Source: Pseudomonadota bacterium
Lineage (GTDB): Bacteria; Pseudomonadota; Gammaproteobacteria; Steroidobacterales; Steroidobacteraceae
DNA: 31,052 nucleotides
Assembly (NCBI GenBank): GCA_021808195.1
Contig: JAKBCE010000037.1
Location: forward strand, 1 to 31,052
Direction of reading: 5' to 3'
The position numbers were made by a program, and so were the translations under genes. This document shows positions 9,371 through 16,920 of the stretch, piece after piece. Below the pieces are notes generated by a model, which searched no databases, was not told the DNA's origin, and was given only the letters and a program-made list of their open reading frames with translations. Within the stretch, counting starts at the first letter, position 1. Every line of letters begins with the position of its first letter.

Positions 9371-10342
9371 TCAGGGGATCAGCACCGTCGCGCCGATGGT
9401 CTTGCGCGCCTCCAGATCGCGGTGCGCGGCGGCAGCCTCGCTCAGCCGGTAGCGCTGGCCGATCCGCACCCGCACGACACCTTTCCTGACGGCGGCAAAT
9501 AATTCTCGCGCCGCGGCATCCAGCTCCTGCCGCTCTGCAATGTAGTGGAACAGAGTGGGACGGGTCAGAAACAGCGAGCCACGCCGACTGAGCTCGAGCG
9601 GATTGAGCGCCGGAGGCGGTCCGGAGGCATTGCCGTAGGAGACCATCAGACCGAGCGGGCGCAGACAATCGAGCGAATCCATGAACGTGTCCCGGCCGAC
9701 CGAGTCATAAACCACGGCCACCCCCTCGCCCCGCGTCAGGCGGCGCACCTGCGGCGCAAGCGGTCCGCGGCCCGACAGCAATACATGCTTGCAGCCCTGT
9801 TTGCGGGCCAGCTCAGCCTTCGCTTCGCTGCCGACGACACCGATGACCCGGGCGCCGAGCGCTTTCGCCCACTGCGTCAGAAGCGTCCCGACGCCGCCGG
9901 CCGCGGCGTGCACCAGGATGGTCTCACCACGCTGTACGCGATGCGTGCGGCGCAGCAGGAACTGCGCGGTGAGCCCCTTCAACATGAGCGCCGCGGCCTG
10001 TTCGTCTGCGATGCCCTTGGGCACTTTCACCAGGCGCGCAGCGGGGAGGTTGCGCACCTCGCAATACGCCCCCGGGGCGGAATGGACATACGCCACCCGC
10101 TCGCCCACGCGAAAGCCGCGGACATTGCGGCCGAGGGCCGTGATCAGCCCGGCGGCCTCGCGCCCCAGCCCGCTCGGCAGCTCGCCTGCGTACAGCCCGG
10201 TGCGATCGTACACATCGATGTAATTCAATCCGATCGCCGTGTGCCGGACCTGCACTTCAGTCGGGCCGGGCTTGCCGATCTCGATCTGCTCCTCGCGCAG
10301 CACCTGCGGTCCGCCGTGTTCGTAGAATCGGATGCATTTCAT
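9371..10342 (-). CDS. NADPH:quinone oxidoreductase family protein (zinc-independent MDR)
   Basis: A 323-residue member of the medium-chain dehydrogenase/reductase superfamily, quinone oxidoreductase branch, which reduces quinones or enals using NAD(P)H in the cytoplasm. It shows the N-terminal GroES-like fold (GLNYIDVYDRTGLY, LPSGLGREAAG). The nucleotide-binding loop HAAAGGVGTLL contains GGVG at 149-152. The zinc ligands of alcohol dehydrogenases are missing, as expected for this branch. The ATG start is preceded by GGGAGTAAAGG. It begins 32 bases after the aldo/keto reductase stop, so the two are probably co-transcribed. The most likely job is electrophile or quinone detoxification. Confidence 0.9.
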   Translation of the reverse strand: MKCIRFYEHGGPQVLREEQIEIGKPGPTEVQVRHTAIGLNYIDVYDRTGLYAGELPSGLGREAAGLITALGRNVRGFRVGERVAYVHSAPGAYCEVRNLPAARLVKVPKGIADEQAAALMLKGLTAQFLLRRTHRVQRGETILVHAAAGGVGTLLTQWAKALGARVIGVVGSEAKAELARKQGCKHVLLSGRGPLAPQVRRLTRGEGVAVVYDSVGRDTFMDSLDCLRPLGLMVSYGNASGPPPALNPLELSRRGSLFLTRPTLFHYIAERQELDAAARELFAAVRKGVVRVRIGQRYRLSEAAAAHRDLEARKTIGATVLIP

Positions 10343-10374
10343 GGCCTTTACTCCCGCGGTTCAGCCGCCTCGGT

Positions 10375-11430
10375 TCAATCTTGAGATGCCCCCGCTGCGC
10401 GGGCCGGCTCAGCGGCCGGCCGCGCCGGTCCACTGCCGGCCCCCGTACGCTCGATGAGCCCGGCAATCTCGGACAAATCGCCTTCGCTCAGTCTCAGCGT
10501 GGCACCGCCGATCCAGCCCTCGACCTGCGTCGGACTGCGCGCCCCGACGATGGCGCCGGTCACACCGGGCCATGCCAGTGCCCAGGCAACCGCAAGCGAC
10601 GCCAGAGTGACGCCGTGCCGCGCCGCCAGCGGCTTGAGGGCCTCGGCGAGCGCCAGGTTGCGCTCGAGCGCAAGCCCGCTGAATTGGTCGTCGCGGCTAC
10701 GCCAGTCGTCGGCCGGCAGCGCCCTGGCACGCTCGGCCGTGAACGCGCCGGTCAACAGCCCGGCCTGCATCGGGCTGTAGACGAGCACTCCGGTGTGATG
10801 CGCGCGGCACCACTCGATTTCCGGGGCCGACGCACGCCGGATCGCGGAGAACGGCGGCTGCAGAGACCCGACGTGCCCGAGCCGTTCGGCCCGCTCGAGC
10901 TGCGCCACGGAATGATTCGACAGCGCCGCAGCACGGATCTTGCCGGCCCGCTGGAACCCGAGCAGCGTCTCCCAGTAGACCTCGAGCGGCGTGTCGTCCG
11001 CTGGGCGGTGCACCTGATACAGATCGATGCGCTCGACGCCGAGCCGCCGCAGCGAATCGTCCAGTTCCCGGGCGAGACTCTCAGCCGCGCCGACGCGGCG
11101 CGGCGCGGCCTGGCGGTTACCTTCGTCCCAGATCAGTCCGCATTTGGTAAATATGAACGGCCGCTCGGCCGCCGGTATGTCCCGCAGCGCCTGCCGCACG
11201 ATCTGCTCGGAGTGGCCGAAGCCGTAGATGGGCGCGGTGTCGATCCAGTTCACACCCCGCTCGAGTGCATGACGAATGGCGCGGATCGACTCCGAGTCAT
11301 CGACAGCGCCCCACTCCGAGCCACCGCTCGCCCACGCACCGAACCCAACACGGGTGATCTGCATCCCCGTGGTACCCAACGGGCCGGTGGGCAGCGGCCC
11401 GCGGTCCACTCCCGCAGTATGGTTCGGCAT
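10375..11430 (-). CDS. Aldo/keto reductase
   Basis: A 351-residue NADPH-dependent aldo/keto reductase with a TIM-barrel fold. The catalytic tetrad is complete: D64 and Y69 (IDTAPIYGFGHSE), K96 (FIFTKCG) and H141 (DLYQVHRP). The C-terminal cofactor-binding part (VTGAIVGARSPTQVEG) is also present. The start at ATG 11430 was chosen because of the strong ribosome binding site GGAGGAG just upstream. The frame remains open further, but that part is not AKR-like. It lies 91 bases downstream of the XRE-type regulator and 32 bases upstream of the quinone oxidoreductase, all on the minus strand. The C-terminal tail is Ala/Pro/Arg-rich. The substrate is unknown; a role in carbonyl detoxification is inferred. 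Confidence 0.9.
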   Translation of the reverse strand: MPNHTAGVDRGPLPTGPLGTTGMQITRVGFGAWASGGSEWGAVDDSESIRAIRHALERGVNWIDTAPIYGFGHSEQIVRQALRDIPAAERPFIFTKCGLIWDEGNRQAAPRRVGAAESLARELDDSLRRLGVERIDLYQVHRPADDTPLEVYWETLLGFQRAGKIRAAALSNHSVAQLERAERLGHVGSLQPPFSAIRRASAPEIEWCRAHHTGVLVYSPMQAGLLTGAFTAERARALPADDWRSRDDQFSGLALERNLALAEALKPLAARHGVTLASLAVAWALAWPGVTGAIVGARSPTQVEGWIGGATLRLSEGDLSEIAGLIERTGAGSGPARPAAEPARAAGASQD

Positions 11431-11521
11431 CGCACTCCTCCTTCGGGTCACGCCCAGGGACACAAGGCTGGCACGCTCCTCGAGCGCGAGCAACCGCCCC
11501 CGCCAAGCCGGTGCGCGCCGA

Positions 11522-12322
11522 TCAGGACTGGGGCACGAGCACGGTGAGTTTGAGGCTGGCATCCAACGCCGGTCGCAGCGTGTACTGCTCGTAGCGGCTG
11601 TGTCCCCCGCCAGCAGGCGCGAAGATCCGCTCACCGCCTTCGCGGGCGAGAACCTGCTGCGAGCGCCATGCCGCCGCGAATGCTGGGCTGGCCGCCATCA
11701 GCGTCTGCAGCAGTTCACGCCGCACCGGATCACTCTCGTTGCCGGCCGTATCGGCGCGGTACTCGGCAACCAGACGCTGCGAGCGTTCGACCCAATCGAC
11801 GATGAAGCGCGGCGCGCGCGGATCGAGGAAGACGTAGCGCAACAGATTGCGTTCCCGTTGCCCGCCGAGCCAATCGGCGAACAGTTTCGCGGCGGCACGA
11901 TTCCACACGAGGGCATCCCAATGCCGATCGATCACGTAGGCGGGCGCGCGGATGGCGCGGACCAGTGCGAGCAGCGGCCGAGGGTCGGTCGGCTCATGGG
12001 TCGAACTCGGGTCAGCCCGTCCGCTGAGCTCGAACAGATACCGCCGTTCGGCGCGCGAGAGCCGCAATCCATCTGCGATTGCGTGCAGTGTTTCGCGCGA
12101 AATGGCTGTGGTGCGTCCTTGCTCGATCCACGTGTACCAGGTCACGCTGATACCGCACAGCTGGGCCGCTTCTTCACGGCGCAGACCTGCGGCACGCCGC
12201 CGGCCACGCTGAAACTGAAAGTCCTCCGGCCGCAGCCGCTCACGCCGCGCCCGCAGAAAGGCGCCCAGCGAGGGTCGCAACGCCGAACCGATTTGCTGCT
12301 CTGCATGCCGCGCGCCGGCCAT
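11522..12322 (-). CDS. XRE-family transcriptional regulator with MmyB-like ligand-binding domain
   Basis: A 266-residue DNA-binding protein. Residues 17-100 form an XRE-type helix-turn-helix with the family segment GLRREEAAQLCGISVTWYTW and then IEQGR. The rest resembles the MmyB-like ligand-binding domain (AYVIDRHWDALVWNRAA and FLDPRAPRFIVDW). The start is the ATG at 12322, from which the usual short N terminus follows; there is no strong ribosome binding site. It is divergent from a SAM methyltransferase across an AT-rich 105-base gap and is followed on its own strand by the aldo/keto reductase, quinone oxidoreductase and MFS genes. It is the likely local regulator of both transcription units, responding to a small molecule that cannot be named. 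Confidence 0.85.
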   Translation of the reverse strand: MAGARHAEQQIGSALRPSLGAFLRARRERLRPEDFQFQRGRRRAAGLRREEAAQLCGISVTWYTWIEQGRTTAISRETLHAIADGLRLSRAERRYLFELSGRADPSSTHEPTDPRPLLALVRAIRAPAYVIDRHWDALVWNRAAAKLFADWLGGQRERNLLRYVFLDPRAPRFIVDWVERSQRLVAEYRADTAGNESDPVRRELLQTLMAASPAFAAAWRSQQVLAREGGERIFAPAGGGHSRYEQYTLRPALDASLKLTVLVPQS

Positions 12323-12348
12323 GCGGATCACCGTGTATGGGGTAGTCG

Positions 12349-12377
12349 TTGTAATAGTATCAGTAACAGTCTTGTAC
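12349..12377. promoter_or_regulatory. AT-rich operator/promoter island between regulator and methyltransferase
   Basis: An AT-rich patch in otherwise GC-rich DNA contains three tandem hexamers, AGTATC, AGTAAC and AGTCTT (12356-12373). On the plus strand TTGTAA and TTGTAC flank 17 bases, and on the minus strand TACTAT (12359-12354) could be the -10 box of the regulator. It is probably the shared control region of the divergent genes, though neither promoter is close to consensus. Confidence 0.45.
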
Positions 12378-12427
12378 CAGGATGAGAGCGGGGCATACTG
12401 CCGCCACAGCAACCTGGAGATCGGTCG

Positions 12428-13195
12428 ATGCGCTCCCACGAACAGACGGTTCAGACACAATTCGACCCGCGCGCCGATGCCTATCGCCGCAGCGCGGTGC
12501 ATGCCGCCGGGCCCGATCTGGAGTACGCCCGCGACCTCCTCGCGCAAGGCGGTGTGCCGCTCGCCAGGGCACTGGATCTGGGCTGCGGGGCCGGACACCT
12601 GTGCTTCGCGCTCGCCCCGTACGTCGGGCACCTCATTGCGCTCGACCCCTCCCCGGGCATGCTCGAGGCCGTGACGCACGGGGCAGCCGAGCGCGGCTTG
12701 GCGAACCTCGAGACGCGCCCCGCCAGTGCCGAATCGCTTCCGTTTCCGGATCGCAGCTTCGAACTGGTGTGCACTCGCTACAGCGCACATCATTGGACGC
12801 ACCTCGAAGCGGCGGTGCGAGAAATCAGTCGCGTGCTCGTTCCGGGCGGACACGCGCTCGTGATCGATGCGCTGGCCGCGGAAGACCCGCTCGTCGACAC
12901 GCACTTCCAAGCCCTGGAGCTGTTGCGCGACGCCTCCCATGTGCGCGACCGGTCGGTGCACGAATGGCGGGCGTTGCTGAGCGCCGTCGGCCTTGCAGAG
13001 CTGCAGTACCGCCAATGGCCCGTGCGGATTGAATTCGCGTCGTGGGTTGCCCGTATGGGCACGCCCGAGCTGCACGTGGCGGCCATCCGCTCCCTGCAGG
13101 CCGGGGCGCCGCGCGAGGTGCACGCGGCGCTCGAGACCGGCACGGACGGCTCGTTCACGCTGCAGACCGGCCTTTTCTGGCTGATGAAGTCCTAA
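12428..13195 (+). CDS. Class I SAM-dependent methyltransferase
   Basis: A 255-residue Rossmann-type methyltransferase. Motif I (LDLGCGAGH, residues 49-57) binds S-adenosylmethionine. IALDPSPGML follows as the acidic ribose-binding motif, then ESLPFPDRSFELVCTRYSAH and REISRVLVPGGHALV, the order seen in the UbiE/Methyltransf_11 group. The ATG is preceded by GGAGA at good spacing. It diverges from the XRE/MmyB-like regulator. The substrate is unknown; small-molecule methylation is more likely than nucleic acid or protein methylation given the family. It converges on the HAAS-like gene, with a small GC-rich hairpin (GGCGCA/TGCGCC, 13283-13301) in the gap. Confidence 0.9.
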   Translation: MRSHEQTVQTQFDPRADAYRRSAVHAAGPDLEYARDLLAQGGVPLARALDLGCGAGHLCFALAPYVGHLIALDPSPGMLEAVTHGAAERGLANLETRPASAESLPFPDRSFELVCTRYSAHHWTHLEAAVREISRVLVPGGHALVIDALAAEDPLVDTHFQALELLRDASHVRDRSVHEWRALLSAVGLAELQYRQWPVRIEFASWVARMGTPELHVAAIRSLQAGAPREVHAALETGTDGSFTLQTGLFWLMKS

Positions 13196-13315
13196 CGGGC
13201 TGCGCGAGATCCCCGGTCTGTGCGGCGGATATGACACGCTGGAGCAGATCCCGCGCAGGGGAGGCAACGGCCGCACCCCCGGGGCGCATCGGCTCTGCGC
13301 CGGGCACAGTGGCGC

Positions 13316-14026
13316 TCAGCCGCGGAACGACTGGAGCGGGTCTGAGCGGCACGTCATGAGGAAGTACGGGACCAGCGCGAGTGCAGCCGTGATGAGGGCA
13401 CAGGTGAGCTGACCCGGTAACGCGGACCAGGACAGCGCGATGCCCATCGAGGCGCTCGCATGATGTCCGGGGATCGGGAGCATCAAGGCCACGTTCATCA
13501 GCCGGGCGGTCAGGCAGAGCAGGAACACCCCACCGATAAGCTGGCGCCGAGTCACGGGACGGCACCCGGCGAGCCCGGCAAACGCGGCAGCGATCACCAA
13601 CGGCAGCACCCACAGCAGGATCATCACCACGGCAGAGTTGACCGCACCGGCCACCAGGGCGGGCACCGTGCTGTGGTGCAGGACTCGCAGCAGTCCGGTC
13701 ACCGCGAACAACTGCATCAGCATGATGAGCACGCACAGCCCGGCAAAGGACACCAGAGGCGCGATCACGTAAGAGGCCGGCCAGCGGTACAGCCAGCCGC
13801 GCAGCTCCGCTCGGCTGGCGTAACGCTCGATCAATATGGCATCAGCGCCCATCGCCGCATGGGCGGCCTGTGCAGCCGCCTCGGGCGCTTCGCCACGCTC
13901 GAGCGCTTCGCACCGCAAGTGCTCGTAATGGGCCGCCATTTCAAGCGCCGCGCGATGCGCGTGGCGTGCCGCCACGCCATGACGGATCAGCGTCCGCTCA
14001 AGCTGTTTGAAGCGGGTTTCACTCAT
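13316..14026 (-). CDS. HAAS-domain-like membrane protein coupled to PadR regulator
   Basis: A 236-residue protein with a soluble, Ala/His/Glu-rich N-terminal region (residues 1-80, MSETRFKQLERTLIRHG then AAHYEHLRCEALERG). This resembles the HAAS-type domain that accompanies PadR regulators. Several hydrophobic segments follow, to the C terminus (about five, including YVIAPLVSFAGLCVLIMLMQ). The start is the ATG at 14026-14024, which overlaps the last eight bases of the PadR gene, so translation is coupled. An open extension to 14056 would run further into PadR and is not needed. In such pairs the PadR protein controls the membrane partner, whose role is unknown. Confidence 0.7.
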   Translation of the reverse strand: MSETRFKQLERTLIRHGVAARHAHRAALEMAAHYEHLRCEALERGEAPEAAAQAAHAAMGADAILIERYASRAELRGWLYRWPASYVIAPLVSFAGLCVLIMLMQLFAVTGLLRVLHHSTVPALVAGAVNSAVVMILLWVLPLVIAAAFAGLAGCRPVTRRQLIGGVFLLCLTARLMNVALMLPIPGHHASASMGIALSWSALPGQLTCALITAALALVPYFLMTCRSDPLQSFRG

Positions 14027-14357
14027 GAGCACCGGCTCCCAGGATCCGTTCCACACCCTCGCTCATGCGTCGCCAGTTTGCCGCCAGGCGCTCCAGGCGC
14101 CGCCGCCCTCGCGAGGTCAACTGGTAATAGATGCGCGTGCGCCCCGCGACCTGTCGCGGCCGCGAGCAGAGCAGACCGCGAGCTTCGAGCGCGTGCAGCG
14201 CCGGGTACAGCACCCCCTCGCCCAAGCTCAGCGCATCGGCACTGAGGACCCTCAGCGTGCGGGCGATTTCGTAGCCGTACATCTCGCGCTGCGCGAGCAG
14301 GCGCAGCACCACCAGCTCCGGAATGCCGCTCATCAGTGTGGGGTCACGCTCGGTCAC
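14019..14357 (-). CDS. PadR-family transcriptional regulator
   Basis: A 112-residue winged-helix repressor of the PadR family: LVVLRLLAQREMYGYEIART, then LSLGEGVLYPALHALEARGL (recognition helix) and the wing GRTRIYYQLTSRGRRRLE. The annotated start is GTG 14357. An ATG at 14333 (MSGIPELVVL) is also possible and would suit the -10-like TATAGT at 14368-14363, which puts the transcript start near 14356. A 6-bp inverted repeat just upstream is a candidate autoregulatory operator. Its 3' end overlaps the HAAS-like membrane protein gene by eight bases. It lies 54 bases downstream of an aldo/keto reductase on the same strand. Confidence 0.9.
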   Translation of the reverse strand: MTERDPTLMSGIPELVVLRLLAQREMYGYEIARTLRVLSADALSLGEGVLYPALHALEARGLLCSRPRQVAGRTRIYYQLTSRGRRRLERLAANWRRMSEGVERILGAGAHE

Positions 14358-14362
14358 CTCGT

Positions 14363-14392
14363 GACTATACCTCGCGCAACAAGGTATGAGAA
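14363..14392 (-). promoter_or_regulatory. Candidate PadR operator and promoter
   Basis: ATACCT (14367-14372), nine bases, then AGGTAT (14382-14387) make a perfect 6-bp inverted repeat. On the minus strand it overlaps a -10-like TATAGT (14368-14363) with a weak -35 TTCTCA (14392-14387). A repressor bound here would block the promoter of its own gene, the usual mode for PadR proteins. Confidence 0.5.
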
Positions 14393-14411
14393 GTGCCCCT
14401 ACCGACCGCCG

Positions 14412-15407
14412 TCAGCTGCGTTCGCTGTCGAGGTTCGCCATCTGCGCCGGTGCGTAGCGCTCGCCCGCCGCAGCCCCTTTCGGCACCGCCCGCTCGATCG
14501 CGGTGAGTTCTGCCGAACTGAAGCGCACCGGCAGCGCCCCGAGGGCCTCGGCCAGCTGCTCGCGCCGGCGCGCGCCGACCAGTGGAACGATGTCCACGCC
14601 CTGTGCACACACCCAGGCAATCGCAAGCTGCGCCACGCTCACCCCACGTGCACGTGACAAGGCGCGCAGCGCCTCGACCAGCGCCAGATTGTGCTCAAGA
14701 TTTGCGCCGCTGAACCGCGGGCCGTGGGCGCGCCAATCGGCCGGATCCACATGTCCGGCGCGCCAGTTTCCGCTGATCAGTCCGCGTGAGAGTACGCCGT
14801 AGGCGGTGATGCCAATCCCGAGTTCACGCACCGCCGGCAGGATGGCCGTCTCGATGCCACGGGAGATGAGCGAATATTCGATCTGCAGATCGCAGATCGG
14901 GTGAACCGCGACCGCGCGGCGCACCGTCGCGGCGCCCACTTCGGACAGGCCGATGTGGCGCACGTAGCCTGCCTTGACCAGATCGGCGATGGCGCCGACC
15001 GTCTCCTCGATCGGCACCTGCGGGTCGAGTCGCGCGGGGCGATAGATATCGAGATACTCCACGCCCAGACGCTGCAGGGAGTAGGCCAACGCGCTCTTCA
15101 CGGCCGCCGGACGAGCGTCGAAGCCGAGCCATTGGCCGGCCGGGTCACGCAGCGCACCGAATTTCACGCTGAGCTGATAGCGCTCGCGCGGCACCTGCGC
15201 CAAGGCTTCGGCCAGCAACAGCTCGTTGTGCCCCATGCCGTAGAAATCGCCGGTGTCGAGCAGCGTGACGCCCGCATCAAGGGCCGCATGGATGGTTGCG
15301 ATGGATTCGCGGCGGTCGGCCGGACCATACATGCCCGACATGCCCATGCAGCCCAGGGCGAGCCGGGACACTTGGGGACCGTTCTGCCCGAGAGACTGCA
15401 GTTCCAT
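14412..15407 (-). CDS. Aldo/keto reductase lacking the catalytic histidine
   Basis: A 331-residue aldo/keto reductase with start ATG 15407 (MELQSLGQNG) behind GGAG. D51 and Y56 (LLDTGDFYGMGHNE) and K82 (LSVKFG) of the tetrad are present. Where related enzymes read YYLHRVDP, this one reads YRPARLDP, so Ala125 replaces the histidine. I recall a set of bacterial AKR homologues with this YRPARLDP variant, so it may be a genuine subfamily rather than a decayed enzyme; the rest of the protein is intact (GLSEVGAATVRRA, YGVLSRGLISGNW). It is followed by the PadR gene. The substrate is unknown. Confidence 0.85.
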   Translation of the reverse strand: MELQSLGQNGPQVSRLALGCMGMSGMYGPADRRESIATIHAALDAGVTLLDTGDFYGMGHNELLLAEALAQVPRERYQLSVKFGALRDPAGQWLGFDARPAAVKSALAYSLQRLGVEYLDIYRPARLDPQVPIEETVGAIADLVKAGYVRHIGLSEVGAATVRRAVAVHPICDLQIEYSLISRGIETAILPAVRELGIGITAYGVLSRGLISGNWRAGHVDPADWRAHGPRFSGANLEHNLALVEALRALSRARGVSVAQLAIAWVCAQGVDIVPLVGARRREQLAEALGALPVRFSSAELTAIERAVPKGAAAGERYAPAQMANLDSERS

Positions 15408-15449
15408 GGTTGAACTCCGTGATTCAGTGCCGCGGCGCTGAGTGTGGCG

Positions 15450-15472
15450 GGTTGTACCGGTATTGGCCAACC
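15450..15472. promoter_or_regulatory. Clustered palindromes upstream of the second aldo/keto reductase
   Basis: Two abutting 8-bp palindromes, TACCGGTA (15455-15462) and TTGGCCAA (15463-15470), lie inside an outer inverted repeat GGTTG (15450-15454) / CAACC (15468-15472). They are about 45 bases upstream of the aldo/keto reductase start and could bind a dimeric regulator. No clear -35/-10 pair was seen. Confidence 0.35.
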
Positions 15473-15509
15473 TCAGACCTGGCGCGGTGACAGCCCCGCA
15501 GCAAGCCGC

Positions 15510-16781
15510 TCAGAGAAAACCCGCGCCGCTGATCCCGCCGTAGACACCAAGTCCGGCGGTGAGCAGTGCTGTGGCCACCACCAGCCACGCGTACGGGCCC
15601 TTCAGGCGGTGTTCGGGCGGTAGCGCGCGAAACGCGAGCGCCACCAGAAAGCCGAGCACCAGCGGCAACATGAGGGCATTCATCACCTCTACGCCGATAT
15701 TCAGCTCCACCAGGTTCGGCACCACATCAACCAGCACCGCACCGCCGATCACTGCCAGCGAATAAATCCCATAGAACCACGGGGCCTCGAGCGGTCGATG
15801 CTCGAGAGAGTGCCGGTAGCCGGTGACCTCGCCGAACCCCCACGCACTGGCGAGCGAGGCAACGATGGCCGCAACCAGTGCGGCGCCGATGGTGCCAAGG
15901 CTGAACACGACGCGCCCCACATCCGCTCCGAGCGCTGGCACCAGCATCTTGGTGATGTCACCGATCGAGCCGAGGCTAGAGTGGAGCGCGTGCGTTCCGA
16001 TGGTGGCTGCGGCCGCAACGAGGATGGCGCCCATCACCGCTTGCGTGAGAACCGAGCCGATGGCCGTATCCCAGCGTGCGTGCCGATAATGGTGTGCCTG
16101 GAGCTTCTTGTCCGCGACGGCGGACTGTTGATAGAAAATCATCCAGGGCATGATGACCGCGCCGATGTTCGCGGCAACCAGATACAGGTACGCACTATTG
16201 CCGAGCGGCATGTGCATCAGGCCGCCGGCCAGCGCGGCCGCGTGCGGATGCGCGCGCCAGGCGACGAAGAAGAACGCAAACTCGAACAATCCGAGCGCAA
16301 TCGCCACCCGTTCGACTCGCCGATAACTGCCGGTGAGCACAATGGTGAGCAATGCCGTCACCGTCACCCCGAGACTCACCAAGCGAGGAATGCCGAACAA
16401 GTCCCCCACCGCGGCAATGCCGGAGAACTCCGTCACCAGCGCCCCAAGCGTGGCGAAGCCGAGGCCGCCGGCAGACAACCACGCCCAGCCGGTCCCAAAG
16501 GTCTTGCGGATGAGTTCACCATGGCCTTGGCCGGTGAAGATCCCGAGCCGCACGGTGAGTTCCTGCACGATGTACAGCACCGGAATCAGCAGAATCTGCA
16601 GCAGCAGCAGCCGGTAGCCCCACTGCACGCCGCTCTGGGCAGCGGTGATGATGCTGCCCACGTCGGTGTCCGCGAGCATCACCACCAGCCCGGGCCCCAT
16701 CACGGCGAGAAACAGCTTCCAGCCGGGCAGCGCAGCAGCGGCGCGGGGGGCCAGGGCGAGTTCGGGAGCAGAGGAATCCAT
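15510..16781 (-). CDS. Nramp-family divalent metal transporter with atypical metal-site motifs
   Basis: A 423-residue, roughly eleven-helix inner-membrane protein of the Nramp family (SLC11), which normally couples Mn2+ or Fe2+ uptake to protons. Helix 1 should read DPGN but here is DVGS (residues 40-43, within ADTDVGS). Helix 6 should read MPH but is MPW (211-213, GAVIMPWMIFYQQSAV). The metal-binding Asp and Met positions are thus kept, while the Asn and His are not. The ATG start has AGGTGA seven bases upstream. A Fur-box-like palindrome lies about 100 bases upstream. It is not safe to call it MntH: the substrate could be Fe2+, Mn2+ or another ion. No neighbouring metal gene helps to decide. 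Confidence 0.85.
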   Translation of the reverse strand: MDSSAPELALAPRAAAALPGWKLFLAVMGPGLVVMLADTDVGSIITAAQSGVQWGYRLLLLQILLIPVLYIVQELTVRLGIFTGQGHGELIRKTFGTGWAWLSAGGLGFATLGALVTEFSGIAAVGDLFGIPRLVSLGVTVTALLTIVLTGSYRRVERVAIALGLFEFAFFFVAWRAHPHAAALAGGLMHMPLGNSAYLYLVAANIGAVIMPWMIFYQQSAVADKKLQAHHYRHARWDTAIGSVLTQAVMGAILVAAAATIGTHALHSSLGSIGDITKMLVPALGADVGRVVFSLGTIGAALVAAIVASLASAWGFGEVTGYRHSLEHRPLEAPWFYGIYSLAVIGGAVLVDVVPNLVELNIGVEVMNALMLPLVLGFLVALAFRALPPEHRLKGPYAWLVVATALLTAGLGVYGGISGAGFL

Positions 16782-16882
16782 GGCGCTTCACCTGGGGCCG
16801 CTGACGCATCGCGGCCCGGCCGACGCCGAACCCGCTGCCTCGGTCTGTACGGCCGCCGCTTAAGGTTGGGTCTCGACGCTAC

Positions 16883-16903
16883 AAATAAGACTGATTCGCA
16901 TTT
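16883..16903. promoter_or_regulatory. Fur-box-like operator upstream of the Nramp gene
   Basis: Read on the minus strand, the 21-base site is AAATGCGAAT-C-AGTCTTATTT. It is an imperfect inverted repeat (7 of 10 positions pair) with a strong likeness to the AAATGAGAAT-N-ATTCTCATTT form of Fur sites. It lies about 100 bases before the Nramp start, in an AT-rich patch that also has a possible -35 box TTGATA (16919-16914). The inference is iron-dependent repression of the transporter. Confidence 0.55.
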
Positions 16904-16920
16904 GCATACAGAATATCAAG

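Noticed and set aside
9288..9668. Upstream extension of the MFS frame to 552 codons
   Set aside because: It overlaps the quinone oxidoreductase in another frame and is not membrane-like; a GTG with GAGG upstream at 9287 gives a normal MFS length.
11276..12385. A 369-codon plus-strand frame spanning the first aldo/keto reductase and the XRE regulator
   Set aside because: It crosses two recognisable minus-strand genes and contains no domain of its own.
12323..13276. Upstream extension of the XRE regulator frame to 584 codons
   Set aside because: The extension lies antisense to the methyltransferase gene and is not similar to any regulator; the normal XRE N terminus begins at 12322.
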